Shown here piece after piece: positions 26,279 to 36,130 of a DNA stretch of 64,000 nucleotides. Every line of letters begins with the position of its first letter. Positions within the stretch are counted from its first letter, which is position 1. Location of the stretch: the NCBI RefSeq assembly GCF_002086455.1, contig NZ_MVHC01000001.1, positions 186,001-250,000 on the forward strand. Direction: 5' to 3'. The notes beneath the pieces were generated by a model. It was given only the letters and a program-made list of their open reading frames with translations, was not told the origin of the DNA and ran no database searches. The position numbers and the translations under genes were made by a program. The DNA is from Mycolicibacter algericus DSM 45454. Lineage in GTDB: Bacteria; Actinomycetota; Actinomycetes; Mycobacteriales; Mycobacteriaceae.

Positions 26279-27328
26279 GTGCGTCTCTCCGTCCTCGACC
26301 TAGCCCCGGTACGCACCGACCAGTCCAGTCCTGACGCACTGGCGGCGACCATGCGGCTCGCGAAGCTGGTCGACGGTCTGGACTACGCCCGGTACTGGGT
26401 CGCCGAGCACCACAACCTCCCCTCGGTCGCGGCGACCAACCCAGCGGTGCTGGTCGCGATGCTCGCGACCGCGACCTCCCGGCTGCGCGTGGGCGCGGGC
26501 GGGGTGATGTTGCCCAATCATGCGCCACTGGCGGTGGCCGAACAGTTCGCGCTGCTGGAGGCCGCCTACCCCGGCCGCATCGACCTGGGCATCGGACGTG
26601 CCCCCGGTGCCGACCCGGTTACCTCGACGGTGTTGCGCGGCGGCCGCGACGACCGCGCCGTGGATCAGTTCCCCGATCACCTCGATGACGTGATCGCCCT
26701 GCTGGGGCCCGCCGGGGTGTCGGTGCGACTGCCCGATCGCGACTATGTGCTCAAGTCGACGCCGCATGCACTGACGCGGCCGCGGGTCTTCGTGCTGGGT
26801 TCCTCGGTGCAATCGGCCCGGGTCGCCGCGGCCAAGGGGCTGCCCTATGTGTTCGGCCACCACCTGTTCGGCGAGCAGACCGACGAGGCACTGGCGTGCT
26901 ACCGGTCGGAGTTCGTGCCGAGCGAGCTGACCACCGAGCCGACCGCATTCCTGACCGTCAACACCGTCGTCGCCGAAACACACCAGGAGGCAACGGCTTT
27001 GACACTCCCGTACCTGCATCTGCATGCCCGGACCGCCACCGGGCATCCGCCCGGACCCGTGGAACTCGTCGAAGAGGCCCAGCAGGCCACGCTCACCCCG
27101 GAGCAGCACCGAATCGCCCAAGCCGAACTGGGGCGCGCGGTGGTGGGAACGCCCGCGGAAGCGCTGGCGCAGCTGCGTGCGCTCGCCGAGCAATTCGGCG
27201 TGGACGAACTGATGCTCAACCCGGTCGCCTCGGCCCGGCAGGGAACCGATCCCGCCGCCTCGCCGGGCCGCGAAACCACCCTGAAATTGGTGGCCGGCAC
27301 CCTGCCGCACAAGGTGAACGAAGAGTGA
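26279..27328 (+). CDS. Luciferase-like (LLM class) flavin-dependent oxidoreductase
   Basis: This 349-residue protein has the TIM-barrel LLM pattern: MRLSVLDLAPV strand, YWVAEHHNLPSVA, RVGAGGVMLPNHAPLAVAEQF and RIDLGIGRAPGAD. These belong to the 'luciferase family oxidoreductase, group 1' set. The C-terminal part includes VVGTPAEALAQLRALAEQFGVDELML. It likely uses FMN or F420; the sequence does not decide. I chose GTG 26279 because the barrel's first strand follows immediately, although the frame is open further upstream. Confidence 0.85.
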   Translation: MRLSVLDLAPVRTDQSSPDALAATMRLAKLVDGLDYARYWVAEHHNLPSVAATNPAVLVAMLATATSRLRVGAGGVMLPNHAPLAVAEQFALLEAAYPGRIDLGIGRAPGADPVTSTVLRGGRDDRAVDQFPDHLDDVIALLGPAGVSVRLPDRDYVLKSTPHALTRPRVFVLGSSVQSARVAAAKGLPYVFGHHLFGEQTDEALACYRSEFVPSELTTEPTAFLTVNTVVAETHQEATALTLPYLHLHARTATGHPPGPVELVEEAQQATLTPEQHRIAQAELGRAVVGTPAEALAQLRALAEQFGVDELMLNPVASARQGTDPAASPGRETTLKLVAGTLPHKVNEE

Positions 27329-27534
27329 CGCCAAAGCAACATCGGCGGGCCGCTCGGTGAATGAATCGGGTGCCGTTCCGAACGGTCGATGAACAACTGT
27401 TGACAGTCTCCGAAAAGCCCGCCTCCCGACTGTGCCTCGGGGGTCAGATCACTTAGCGTCGGAGCTGCGCCCAACCGCGCCTGCGACTCGCAAACTTTGC
27501 GATCGCAGATCATGGACTTCGATGAGGAGCGTTC

Positions 27535-27834
27535 ATGTCGTTCGTCACCACGCAGCCCGAGGCACTACTGGCTGCGGTCGCCAACCTGCGGGCGATCGGT
27601 TCGTCGCTGGCCGCCCACAGCGCCGCGGCCGCCAGCCCCACCACCGGTGTGGTGCCGGCGGCCGCTGACCAGGTTTCCGCGCTGACGGCAGTCCAGTTCG
27701 CCAATCACGGCCAGTCCTACCAGGCGGTGAGCACCCAGGCCGTGGCAGTGCACGAGATGTTCGTCAACGCACTGAGCAACGGCGCAAACGCGTACGCCGC
27801 TACCGAGGCTGCCAACGCAGCCGCGGCCGGTTAG
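27535..27834 (+). CDS. PE family protein
   Basis: This 99-residue protein consists only of a PE domain: MSFVTTQPEALLAAVANLRAIG start, the two-helix hairpin, and the export signal YxxxD/E-like region near the end (YAATEAAN). It starts with SD GAGGAG (27524-27529) and is followed after 9 nt by a PPE gene, so the two should form a PE-PPE heterodimer exported by an ESX system. The 206 bp upstream (27329-27534) contain TTGACA near 27400 but no convincing -10. Confidence 0.93.
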   Translation: MSFVTTQPEALLAAVANLRAIGSSLAAHSAAAASPTTGVVPAAADQVSALTAVQFANHGQSYQAVSTQAVAVHEMFVNALSNGANAYAATEAANAAAAG

Positions 27835-27843
27835 GCGACGACA

Positions 27844-29043
27844 ATGGACTATTTGTCTTCACCGCCGGAGGTCACCTCCACACTGATCTACGCCGGGCCC
27901 GGCTCGCAGCCGATGGTGGCGGCGTCCTCGGCCTGGAGCTCGCTGGCCGCGGAGCTGAAATCCATTGCCGCCCAGTACCGGGCAGTGATCAGTCAGCTGA
28001 CCTCCGAGGAATGGCTGGGGCCGGCGTCGGCGACGATGGTCACCGCGGTCACGCCCTACGTGAACTGGATGGAGCTCACGGCCGCGCAGGCCGAGCAGGC
28101 CGCCACCCAGGGCCGCGCCGCCGCGGCCGCGTACGAGACGGCACACGCTCAGACGGTGCCGCCGGTGGCCGTCTACGCGAACCGCGAGATGCTGCAGGAA
28201 TTGGTCAACACCAACATCCTCGGGCAGAACACCCCGTCGATCGCGGCCACCGAGGCCGAGCACGGCGAGATGTGGGCGCAGGACACCATGGCGATGTACG
28301 GCTACCAGGCCCAGTCCAGCACGGCCACCCAGCTCAACGAGTTCGCCCCGCCGCCGAACCCGACCAACCCGGGCGGCGAGGCGGCCACGGGGAACGCGGC
28401 AACGGGGCAGGCGGCGAGGGCATCCAGCGCGTTGCAGAACCTGTTCCGCCCGATGTCGGCCGAGAGCACGGGCAGCCCCGCAGGGGACATCCTCGAAGAC
28501 CCGAACTTCAAGCTGGGCGACGAGGCCATAAGCATGGCCACCGGCCAGATCACCATGCACTCGAACAACCTCTGTGCGGTCTGGCGTGGTATGAGCGGTC
28601 TGACCGGCCTGCAGAAGATGTTCGCCGATGGGGCGAAGGACGCTGCCAAGGCCGCTTCCGGAGCCGCCTCCGGAGCCGCCGGCGCGGCCTCCGGGGCCGC
28701 CTCAGGTGCCGCCAACGCCGCCTCCGGAGCCGCCTCGGGTGCCGCCAGCGCCGCCTCGGGTGCGGCCAGCTCACTCGGTGGCTTGTCGGTGCCGCCGAGC
28801 TGGACTGTTCCGTCGGCGCCGTTGAGCGGCGCCCTGGGGCCGGTGTCGGGCGGCACGTGGCAGCCGATCGGCGGTGCGGCCGGCAGCGGAATCCTCGGCA
28901 ACACCCCGATGGCGCCCCCGATGGGGATGGCCGGCATGCCGGCGGGTGCCGCGGGTGCGGCCGGGGCCGGCTTCAAGGGGTTCGGCGCGCCGCGCTACGG
29001 AAGCCCGTTGACAGTCATGCCACGTCGTCCGTTCGGCGGATAG
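27844..29043 (+). CDS. PPE family protein (PPE-SVP type), PE partner
   Basis: This 399-residue protein starts [16 protein letters not shown] and has the PPE helical domain to about residue 175, with [22 protein letters not shown]. It contains [10 protein letters not shown] (SVP motif) and ends in the [21 protein letters not shown] tail shared with many ESX-5-exported PPE proteins. Residues about 270-310 are a low-complexity run of AASGA units. An unusual segment of about 100 residues ([27 protein letters not shown]) precedes it and has a single cysteine. It is in operon with the PE gene. Confidence 0.92.
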   Translation: MDYLSSPPEVTSTLIYAGPGSQPMVAASSAWSSLAAELKSIAAQYRAVISQLTSEEWLGPASATMVTAVTPYVNWMELTAAQAEQAATQGRAAAAAYETAHAQTVPPVAVYANREMLQELVNTNILGQNTPSIAATEAEHGEMWAQDTMAMYGYQAQSSTATQLNEFAPPPNPTNPGGEAATGNAATGQAARASSALQNLFRPMSAESTGSPAGDILEDPNFKLGDEAISMATGQITMHSNNLCAVWRGMSGLTGLQKMFADGAKDAAKAASGAASGAAGAASGAASGAANAASGAASGAASAASGAASSLGGLSVPPSWTVPSAPLSGALGPVSGGTWQPIGGAAGSGILGNTPMAPPMGMAGMPAGAAGAAGAGFKGFGAPRYGSPLTVMPRRPFGG

Positions 29044-29058
29044 ACCGAGGAAGCCCAA

Positions 29059-30315
29059 GTGATCGACTACGGGGCGCTGCCGCCGGAGGTCAATTCCGCA
29101 CGCATGTACGTGGGAGCCGGCTCCGGTCCACTGTTGGCAGCCGCGGGGGCCTGGGACGTCCTGGCCCAAGAGTTGAGCATCACCGCTGCCGCGGTGCACA
29201 TGACCATCACCGACCTGACCAGTGGTCCGTGGCGGGGGCCGTCGGCCACCGCCATGGCGGCTGCCGCACTGCCCTACACCACCTGGTTCCAGACCACCGC
29301 CGCGCAAGCCGAGCAGGCGGCCCTGCAGGCCAAGGCCGCGGCGGCCGCCTACGAAGCCGCGTTCGCCATGACCGTGCCGCCGCCGGCGGTGCTGGCCAAC
29401 CGGGTCCAGCTGATGACGTTGGTCGCCACCAACTTCTTCGGTCAGAACACCCCGGCGATTGCGGCCACCGAAGCCCAGTACGCGGCGATGTGGGCGCAGG
29501 ACGCAGCGGCGATGTACGCCTACGCCGGTGGTTCCGCGGCCGCCACGCAACTGTCGGAGTTCACCTCGCCGCCGCAGATCACCAATCCGGCCGGGCCCGC
29601 CGAACAGGCCGCCGCGACCAGCAATGCGGCCGGGAACTCGGCGGCGACGCAGGCGCTCAACCAGTCGCTCGCCCAGGCCGGCACCGCCAGCGGGACGCCC
29701 ACCACGCCGGGCACCCCGGTGCCCCCGGGCACCGCGCCGCCCGGAGAACCGGTGTCGCCGCTGACCGCGTTCCTGCAGAGGTTCGTCAATGCGATGAAGC
29801 CGCTCGACAGCATGCGGGGCAACCCGCTGCTGCCGACGCGGTACATGCATCCGGTCGGTGAAGTTTTCAAAGGCTGGCAGCACGCGGGCTCCGGCCCCGC
29901 CGGTGTGCGCACTTTCCTGGCGGACTCGGCGAAGGCCGCTGAGGAAGCGGCCAAGAGCGCCGGCTCCGCCGCTACCCGCACCTCGGGTTTCACCCCCGCG
30001 GCGCCGTCCGCCGCGGTGGGCCGGGGTGTCCAGCTCGGCGCGTTGTCGGTGCCGCAGAGTTGGCCCGTCGCCCCGAGTGGGGCCAATCAGGCTGCGGCGA
30101 CGCTGGTGTCCCGGATGGCCGCTTCCAGTGGCGCCGCGGCCTCGGAGGCCGGAGCGATGCCCCGCGGCGCCGGTATGGGCAGTATGGCCGGCCTGGCGGC
30201 GCTGCCCGCGGCCGCAGCCGGCGCCGGTGGCGGTGGCGGGCCCACCGGTTTTCGCTTCGTTCCCCGCTACGGCTACCGCCACCGCGTCATGAACCGCCCG
30301 CCCAGCGCCGGCTAA
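29059..30315 (+). CDS. PPE family protein (PPE-SVP type)
   Basis: This 418-residue protein begins at GTG 29059 with [17 protein letters not shown]. It has the W-x-G turn (GPWRGPSA), [22 protein letters not shown], a Pro/Thr-rich linker (near residues 210-235), the SVP motif LSVPQSWPV, and a terminal [16 protein letters not shown] tail. It is the third gene of a PE-PPE-PPE operon, 15 nt after the previous stop. Two PPE genes may share the one PE chaperone partner, or the second may pair with a PE encoded elsewhere. It is convergent with the kinase gene, 68 bp away. Confidence 0.92.
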   Translation: MIDYGALPPEVNSARMYVGAGSGPLLAAAGAWDVLAQELSITAAAVHMTITDLTSGPWRGPSATAMAAAALPYTTWFQTTAAQAEQAALQAKAAAAAYEAAFAMTVPPPAVLANRVQLMTLVATNFFGQNTPAIAATEAQYAAMWAQDAAAMYAYAGGSAAATQLSEFTSPPQITNPAGPAEQAAATSNAAGNSAATQALNQSLAQAGTASGTPTTPGTPVPPGTAPPGEPVSPLTAFLQRFVNAMKPLDSMRGNPLLPTRYMHPVGEVFKGWQHAGSGPAGVRTFLADSAKAAEEAAKSAGSAATRTSGFTPAAPSAAVGRGVQLGALSVPQSWPVAPSGANQAAATLVSRMAASSGAAASEAGAMPRGAGMGSMAGLAALPAAAAGAGGGGGPTGFRFVPRYGYRHRVMNRPPSAG

Positions 30316-30383
30316 CCGATCGCTGCCTGATCAACCGCGCCGCGCACCGCACGCGGCGGCAGGCCTTGACGGCAGCGGGAAAC

Positions 30384-31973
30384 TCAGGCCGGTTTGGCGG
30401 GTTTGACGGGTTCGACGGGGTCCACGGCTCCGACGACCTCCGCCGGCGCATCGCCGAAGCGACTGGCGACCACCGGAACCCAGATCTGGGCGCCGCGCTG
30501 GGAACACTCGTTGGTGTCGACGGTGGCTACCATCGCGCCGTGCAGCACGCCCGGGATGGTCGGCGACAGCGTCAGCACCTGCGTGGTGGTGTGGGTGCCC
30601 AGCCGCCCGTCGGGCGCCATGCACGGCCCCTCCAGCTGCTGCGGCTCGGACCGCCAGGTCTCGTTGGCGTATTCGAGCACCATCTGGGTGCCGCCGTCGG
30701 GCAGCGTCGCCGCTTTCCGGTGATCCTTCTGGTCGAGCATCCTCGCCGAGGCGGTGCAGGCCTTCTCGTCGCATGACGTCCGGATCGCCCACCAGGTGCT
30801 CACGTTGGGCGGGTGCGGGTTGGGGACACCGTTGTACTTCTCCCCCGCCCGGTTGGCGTCCACCCGGTAGGTCCCGTCGAACGCCGGCGCCTTGACCGGC
30901 GGCACCACCGCGGCCGCCGGCTCGCCACCGGCGGCGGCCGTCTCCACCTGCTCGTCGGCCAACATGCGCGGGACGACGGTCGCCACCGAGCCGACCAGCA
31001 CCAGCGCCAGCGGCACGACGAGGGCCGGCCGGGCCAGTGTCGCCAACCGGCTCCGCGGCGCCGGGTCCGGCACCGCTCGCGGAACACCCCGAACGACGGT
31101 GCTCGCGGCGTCGGGTGCATCCTCGGCATCCGGATCGCCCAGCCGCTCGGCCAGCGCCGCGACGAAGTCCGAACAGTTCCGGAATCGCTCGGCGGGGTCT
31201 TTGGCCAACGCCGCGGCCAGCACGTCGTCGAGTTCTTCCAGCTCGGGACGCTGCCCGCTCAGCGGCGGTGGCGGCGTGTTCAGATGGTGGCTGATGACGG
31301 TCACCGGGTTGTCGTGCTGGAACGGCGGCGTACCGGTGAGCATCTGGAAGGTGGTGGCGGCCAGCGCGTACTGGTCGGCGTATTGCAGCGCCTCGGCGCC
31401 CATCAGTTGCTCCGGCGCGGCATAGGCGATGGTGCCGATCGCCAGGTTGCTCGCGGTCAGCCCGGTGGGCCCGCTCAGTTGCCGCGCGATGCCGAAGTCG
31501 GCCAGCACGGCGGTCAGCTCGCCGGCTTCGGACTCGGTCACCAGGATGTTGCTGGGCTTGACGTCGCGGTGCACCACACCTTGCCGGTGGGCGTAATCGA
31601 GCGCGTCGGCGATGGTCGCGACGATCGGGACTACGGCTTCCGGGGGCATACCGGCCGGAAACCTGCGGGTGATCAGCTCGGCGAGGCTCTCGCCATCGAC
31701 GTACTCCATGGCGATCCACAACCGTCCCCGGTACTCGCCACGATCGTGCACCCGCACGATGTTCGGGTGGTCCAACACCGCGGCGGCTTCGGCTTCCCGC
31801 CGAAAGCGCTCCTCGTACTCGTCGTCGGCGCTCAGCGACCGGCGAAGAACCTTCAGCGCATCACGGCGCGGGAGCCGGGGATGCTGCGCGAGGTACACCT
31901 TGCCCATCCCGCCGGCACCCAACAGTTTGAGGATGGTGTACTCAGCAAAAATAGAGCCCGCTGCCAGAGCCAT
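30384..31973 (-). CDS. Membrane Ser/Thr protein kinase (Pkn type)
   Basis: This 529-residue Hanks-type kinase has a glycine loop (LGAGGMGKVY, residues 18-27), Lys41, HRDVKPSN (catalytic Asp137), DFG at 159-161 and an activation loop with GTIAYAAPEQL. One transmembrane helix lies at about 315-334. The extracytoplasmic domain of about 190 residues contains several cysteines (TSCDEKACTA, GPCMAPD, NECSQR) and resembles the sensor domains of PknF/PknI-like kinases. It ends in a Pro/Val/Lys tail. I chose ATG 31973, 11 residues before the kinase fold; the frame extends much further upstream but only through tandem-repeat DNA. Confidence 0.9.
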   Translation of the reverse strand: MALAAGSIFAEYTILKLLGAGGMGKVYLAQHPRLPRRDALKVLRRSLSADDEYEERFRREAEAAAVLDHPNIVRVHDRGEYRGRLWIAMEYVDGESLAELITRRFPAGMPPEAVVPIVATIADALDYAHRQGVVHRDVKPSNILVTESEAGELTAVLADFGIARQLSGPTGLTASNLAIGTIAYAAPEQLMGAEALQYADQYALAATTFQMLTGTPPFQHDNPVTVISHHLNTPPPPLSGQRPELEELDDVLAAALAKDPAERFRNCSDFVAALAERLGDPDAEDAPDAASTVVRGVPRAVPDPAPRSRLATLARPALVVPLALVLVGSVATVVPRMLADEQVETAAAGGEPAAAVVPPVKAPAFDGTYRVDANRAGEKYNGVPNPHPPNVSTWWAIRTSCDEKACTASARMLDQKDHRKAATLPDGGTQMVLEYANETWRSEPQQLEGPCMAPDGRLGTHTTTQVLTLSPTIPGVLHGAMVATVDTNECSQRGAQIWVPVVASRFGDAPAEVVGAVDPVEPVKPAKPA

Positions 31974-32066
31974 GCCGCGATGGTAACGATCCCGGGTGAA
32001 CGGCCGGGTGCTGCAAAGCGGCCAATCGGCAAAGAACGCGTCCAGCACACCCGGTACGCCCGGCTC

Positions 32067-32460
32067 ATGCGGCGCTCCCAGCTTCGCCCCTCCTCCGTCG
32101 AGCCTCACTGAACCGCGGTGTTGATGCGGCGCTCCCAGCTTCGCCCCTCCTCCGTCGAGCCTCGCTGAACCGCGGTGTTGATGCGGCGCTCCCAGCTTCG
32201 CCTCTCCTCCGTCGAGCCTCGCTGAACCGCGGTGTTGATGCGGCGCTCCCAGCTTCGCCTCTCCTCCGTCGAGCCTCGCTGAACCGCCGTGTTGATGCGG
32301 CGCTCCCAGCTTCGCCCCTCCTCCGTCGAGCCTCGCTGAACCGCGGTGTTGATGCGGCGCTCCCAGCTTCGCCTCTCCTCCGTCGAGCCTCGCTGAACCG
32401 CGGTGTTGATGCGGCGCTCCCAGCTTCGCCTCTCCTCCGTCGAGCCTCGCTGAACCGCCG
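32067..32460. repeat. 57-bp tandem repeat array (about 7 copies), MIRU-like
   Basis: Copies begin at 32067, 32124, 32181, 32238, 32295, 32352 and 32409, each 57 bp, differing at only a few positions (a C/T in the middle, a G/C near the unit end). The array fills most of the 526-bp gap between the kinase start (31973) and aroA (32500); the flanks 31974-32066 and 32461-32499 show nothing else certain. The unit is translatable in several frames without stops (for example [14 protein letters not shown]), as known for mycobacterial interspersed repetitive units. A single inverted copy lies at 58557. Confidence 0.92.
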
Positions 32461-32499
32461 GATACCAGCGTCGGAGCAAAACGCTGGCAGGATGAAGCC

Positions 32500-33792
32500 G
32501 TGACGACTTGGCCGGCACCGACCACCACCACCCCTGTCGACGCCACGGTCACCGTGCCGGGCTCGAAGTCCCAGACCAACCGGGCGCTGGTGCTGGCGGC
32601 GCTGGCGGCCGCGCGCGGCGGCGGGGTCTCCACCCTCTCCGGGGCGCTGCGCAGCCGCGACACCGACCTGATGCTCGACGCGCTGCGTGCGCTGGGCCTG
32701 CGCGTCGAGGCGGTGGCCCACCAGGTGACCGTCAGCGGCGAGATCGACCCCGAGCCGGACACCTGGTTGAACTGCGGCCTGGCCGGCACCGTACTGCGGT
32801 TCGTCCCGCCGCTGGCCGCGCTGGGCACCGCCACCGTGACCTTCGACGGCGACGAGCAGGCCCGGGCCCGGCCCATCGCTCCGCTGCTGGATGCGATGCG
32901 CGGCCTGGGCATCGCGGTCGACGGTGACACCCTGCCGTTCACGATCAAGGGCACCGGGTCGGTCACCGGCGGCACCGTGGCGATCGACGCCTCGGCGTCC
33001 TCACAATTCGTCTCGGGTCTGCTGCTGGCCGCGGCGGCGTTCGACGACGGGCTGACCGTGGTGCACACCGGCGCGTCGCTACCGTCGGCGCCGCACATCG
33101 CGATGACGGTCACGATGCTGCGCCAGGCCGGGATCGACGTCGACGACACCACCGCCAACCGCTGGCGGGTGTCGCCGGCCACCCTTCAGGCCCGGCACTG
33201 GGAGATCGAGCCGGACCTGTCCAACGCCACCCCGTTCATGGCCGCGGCCGTGGTCACCGGCGGTGAGGTGCGCATCGCCGACTGGCCGGCCCTCGGCGTC
33301 CAGCCGTCCGACACCATCATCGACATCATCGGCAGGACGGGCGCGACGGTGCGCCACAGCGATTCGCAGCTACAGGTACAGGGGCCGCCCAGCTATGCCG
33401 GGTTCGACGTCGACCTGCGAACGGTCGGCGAGCTCACGCCGACCGTCGCCGTGCTGGCCGCGCTGGCGGAGCCGGGATCGGTGTCTCGGTTGAGCGGTAT
33501 CGCGCACCTGCGTGGCCACGAGACCGACCGGCTGGCGGCGTTGACCACCGAGATCAACCGGCTGGGCGGTGACGCCGTTGAGACTCCCGACGGCCTGGTC
33601 ATCACCGCGGCGCCGCTGCACGGCGGAACCTGGTGCTCCTATGCCGATCACCGGATGGCCACCGCAGGGGCGATCATCGGCCTGCGGGTCCCCGACGTCG
33701 ACGTGGAGGACATCGAGACCACCGGCAAGACCCTGCCCGCGTTCCCCCGGATGTGGGCGGAGATGCTGGCCGATTCGGGTTCGAGCGCTTGA
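32500..33792 (+). CDS. aroA: 3-phosphoshikimate 1-carboxyvinyltransferase (EPSP synthase)
   Basis: This 430-residue enzyme of the shikimate pathway joins shikimate-3-phosphate and phosphoenolpyruvate. It shows the substrate motifs [10 protein letters not shown] (residues 20-29), [22 protein letters not shown], the active-site LRGHETDRL, and [13 protein letters not shown] near the C-terminus. The start is GTG 32500, directly after the 57-bp repeat array, so the repeat may sit in its leader. It overlaps the rsgA start by 4 nt. It corresponds to Rv3227. Confidence 0.95.
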   Translation: MTTWPAPTTTTPVDATVTVPGSKSQTNRALVLAALAAARGGGVSTLSGALRSRDTDLMLDALRALGLRVEAVAHQVTVSGEIDPEPDTWLNCGLAGTVLRFVPPLAALGTATVTFDGDEQARARPIAPLLDAMRGLGIAVDGDTLPFTIKGTGSVTGGTVAIDASASSQFVSGLLLAAAAFDDGLTVVHTGASLPSAPHIAMTVTMLRQAGIDVDDTTANRWRVSPATLQARHWEIEPDLSNATPFMAAAVVTGGEVRIADWPALGVQPSDTIIDIIGRTGATVRHSDSQLQVQGPPSYAGFDVDLRTVGELTPTVAVLAALAEPGSVSRLSGIAHLRGHETDRLAALTTEINRLGGDAVETPDGLVITAAPLHGGTWCSYADHRMATAGAIIGLRVPDVDVEDIETTGKTLPAFPRMWAEMLADSGSSA

Positions 33793-34769
33793 AGCCCGGC
33801 GACTACGACGAGTCCGACGTCAAGGTCCGCTCCGGCCGCGGCTCCCGGCCGCGCACCAAGATCCGCCCCGAACACGCCGACGCCCGTTCGGCCATGGTGG
33901 TCAGCGTCGACCGCGGCCGCTGGGGGTGTGTGCTGGACGGCGAGCCGGATCGACAGATCACCGCGATGCGCGCCCGGGAACTGGGCCGCACCCCGATCGT
34001 CGTCGGCGATGACGTCGACGTCGTCGGCGACCTGTCCGGCCGGCCCGACACGCTGGCCCGCATCGTCCGGCGCGGTCCCCGGCGAACGGTGTTGCGCCGC
34101 ACCGCTGATGACACCGATCCGACCGAGCGGGTGGTGGTCGCCAACGCCGACCAGCTGCTGATCGTGGTGGCCCTGGCCGACCCGCCGCCACGCACCGGGC
34201 TGGTCGAGCGGACGCTGATCGCCGCCTACGCCGGTGGACTGGTGCCGATTCTGTGCCTGACGAAGACGGACCTGGCCGATCCGGGGCCGTTCGCCGGCCA
34301 GTTCGCCGACCTGGATCTCACGGTGGTCACCGCAGGGCGCGACGATCCGCTGGACGCCGTGGCGCCGCTACTGCAGTCCCACATCACGGTGTTGCTGGGC
34401 CACTCCGGGGTGGGTAAATCGACGCTGGTGAATCGCCTTGTCCCGCAGGCCGGCCGAGCGGTCGGGCTGGTCACCGACATCGGCCGGGGCCGGCACACCT
34501 CCACCCAGTCGGTGGCGCTGCGGTTGGCCGGATCCGGCTGGGTGATCGACACCCCGGGCATCCGATCGTTCGGGCTGGCCCATATCGCGCCCGACGATGT
34601 GCTGATGGCGTTCTCCGATCTCGCCGATGCGATCACCGAATGCCCGCGCGGCTGTGGACATCTGGGGCCGCCGGCCGACCCTGAATGCGCCCTGGACTCG
34701 CTGAGCGGGCCCGCGGCCCGGCGCGTCGCCGCGGCGCGGCACCTGCTGTCCACACTCCGCGAGGGTTAG
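33789..34769 (+). CDS. rsgA: Ribosome small-subunit-dependent GTPase A
   Basis: This 326-residue circularly permuted GTPase is involved in late 30S maturation. An OB-fold lies in residues 40-110. The G motifs come in permuted order: TKTD (G4), [12 protein letters not shown] (G1), [10 protein letters not shown] (G3). A C-terminal zinc knuckle follows with Cys and His in [17 protein letters not shown] chose TTG 33789, overlapping the aroA stop, because it gives the conserved [11 protein letters not shown]-terminus of Rv3228. The frame is open upstream inside aroA. Confidence 0.93.
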   Translation: MKPGDYDESDVKVRSGRGSRPRTKIRPEHADARSAMVVSVDRGRWGCVLDGEPDRQITAMRARELGRTPIVVGDDVDVVGDLSGRPDTLARIVRRGPRRTVLRRTADDTDPTERVVVANADQLLIVVALADPPPRTGLVERTLIAAYAGGLVPILCLTKTDLADPGPFAGQFADLDLTVVTAGRDDPLDAVAPLLQSHITVLLGHSGVGKSTLVNRLVPQAGRAVGLVTDIGRGRHTSTQSVALRLAGSGWVIDTPGIRSFGLAHIAPDDVLMAFSDLADAITECPRGCGHLGPPADPECALDSLSGPAARRVAAARHLLSTLREG

Positions 34770-34785
34770 CGCGCCACAACGAAGA

Positions 34786-36045
34786 TCAGGCGGCCAGGCG
34801 GGCCGGCTTGTCGCGCCGCCAGCCCCGCACGGTCGAGATCGCGGTCTTGAGTCCGCGACGCCGGCCGGTCACCGGGTCGGCTCCGGTCGACGCCGGGCCC
34901 AGCTCGGCGAACATCCGCTCGCTGCGGGTCTCCGGGGCGTCATCGGCGGTGTCACGCAGGAATCGGTCCGGCAGCGACAGTTTGGCGATGGTGCGCCAGG
35001 TCTTGCCGTACTGCACCAGGAAGGGCCCTGAGGTGTAGGGCAGGTCGTAGCGCTCGCAGATCTCGCGCACCCGCACCGCGATCTCGGGGTAGCGGTTGCT
35101 GGGCAGGTCCGGGTACAGGTGGTGTTCGATCTGATGGGACAGGCTGCCGCTGAAGAACCGCATCGGCTGCCCGGCGTCGATGTTGGCACTGCCCAACAGC
35201 TGCCGCAGATACCAATGGCCGCGCGTCTCGCCGACCATGTCGGTCTTGGTGAATTTCTCGGCGCCGTCCGGGAAGTGGCCGCAGAAGATGATCGCGTTGG
35301 ACCACACGTTGCGGATCACGTTGGCGATCGCGTTGGCCTTGCATGTCGAGCCGAACGTCGCGCCGGGCGACAGCGCGGTCAGCGCCGGGAACGCGATGTA
35401 GTCCTTGAACAACTGCCGACCGGCTTTGCCGGCGAACTCCCGCAGCCGCACCAGCGTCGCCGCACGATCCGCACGACCCATGAAGATCTTGCCGATCTCC
35501 AAGTGCTGCAGGGCGACTCCCCACTCGAACCCGATCGCCAGCATGGTGTTGTAGAACAGGTTGAACAGGTTGAAGCGCTTCCAGGGCGCGTCGCGGGTGA
35601 CCCGCAACAGGCCGTAGCCCACGTCGTCGTCCATCCCGAGGATGTTGGTGTACTTGTGATGCTGGAAGTTGTGGGTGAAGCGCCAGTGCTTGGACGACCC
35701 GGCCATGTCCCACTCCCAGCCGCTGGAGTGGATCTCGGGGTCGTTCATCCAGTCCCACTGACCGTGCATGACGTTGTGGCCGATCTCCATGTTCTCGATG
35801 ATCTTGGCGACCCCCAGCGTCGCGGTGCCGGCCCAGCGGACCGAGCGGCGAGAGCCGGCGGCCAGCATCAGCCGGCCGGTCACCTCGAGCACCCGCTGCG
35901 CGGCGATGGTGCGACGGATATAGCGAGCGTCGCGCTCACCGCGGGATGCCTCGATGTCGCGGCGGATCTCGTCGAGCTCAGCGGCGAGATTCTCCACATC
36001 GGCGTCGCTGAGGTGCGCGAACACCTCGACGTCGGTTACCGCCAT
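34786..36045 (-). CDS. desA3: Membrane acyl-CoA delta-9 desaturase
   Basis: This 419-residue di-iron membrane desaturase has three histidine boxes: HNVMH (90-94), HNFQHH (125-130) and HQIEHH (near 335). Hydrophobic segments lie between boxes two and three. DesA3 makes oleoyl-CoA from stearoyl-CoA using electrons from its reductase partner, whose gene is next upstream, as in M. tuberculosis Rv3229c-Rv3230c. ATG 36045 is chosen because the longer frame would run through the operator cluster at 36084-36112. It is slightly shorter than Rv3229c (427 aa). Confidence 0.95.
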   Translation of the reverse strand: MAVTDVEVFAHLSDADVENLAAELDEIRRDIEASRGERDARYIRRTIAAQRVLEVTGRLMLAAGSRRSVRWAGTATLGVAKIIENMEIGHNVMHGQWDWMNDPEIHSSGWEWDMAGSSKHWRFTHNFQHHKYTNILGMDDDVGYGLLRVTRDAPWKRFNLFNLFYNTMLAIGFEWGVALQHLEIGKIFMGRADRAATLVRLREFAGKAGRQLFKDYIAFPALTALSPGATFGSTCKANAIANVIRNVWSNAIIFCGHFPDGAEKFTKTDMVGETRGHWYLRQLLGSANIDAGQPMRFFSGSLSHQIEHHLYPDLPSNRYPEIAVRVREICERYDLPYTSGPFLVQYGKTWRTIAKLSLPDRFLRDTADDAPETRSERMFAELGPASTGADPVTGRRRGLKTAISTVRGWRRDKPARLAA

Positions 36046-36083
36046 CGAACCGCCTTTCGGGCATGGATACCAAAAACCTTGAC

Positions 36084-36112
36084 CTACGATATCGTAACCT
36101 ACGTTGGCGTAG
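36084..36112. promoter_or_regulatory. Twin operators CTACG-N4-CGTA(A/G) upstream of desA3
   Basis: Two inverted repeats lie one base apart: CTACGATATCGTAA (36084-36097) and CTACGTTGGCGTAG (36099-36112). The same CTACG-N4-CGTAG element occurs before the reductase gene at 37284, which suggests one TetR-like repressor controls both. The sites lie 39-67 bp before the desA3 ATG. Confidence 0.7.
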
Positions 36113-36130
36113 GTTACCAACGGGTAACCC

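Noticed and set aside
32067..32460. CRISPR array
   Set aside because: Units are contiguous 57-bp tandem copies with no unique spacers and no cas genes nearby.
32065..32721. Arg/Ala-rich repeat protein encoded by the 57-bp array
   Set aside because: The array is open in several frames at once, which follows from its repeat length (divisible by three) and GC content. There is no ribosome-binding site or start codon context.
30384..33182. A 932-codon open frame running through the kinase and far upstream
   Set aside because: Everything before ATG 31973 is translation of the 57-bp repeat array and of the antisense strand of aroA; kinase homology starts at residue 12 after that ATG.
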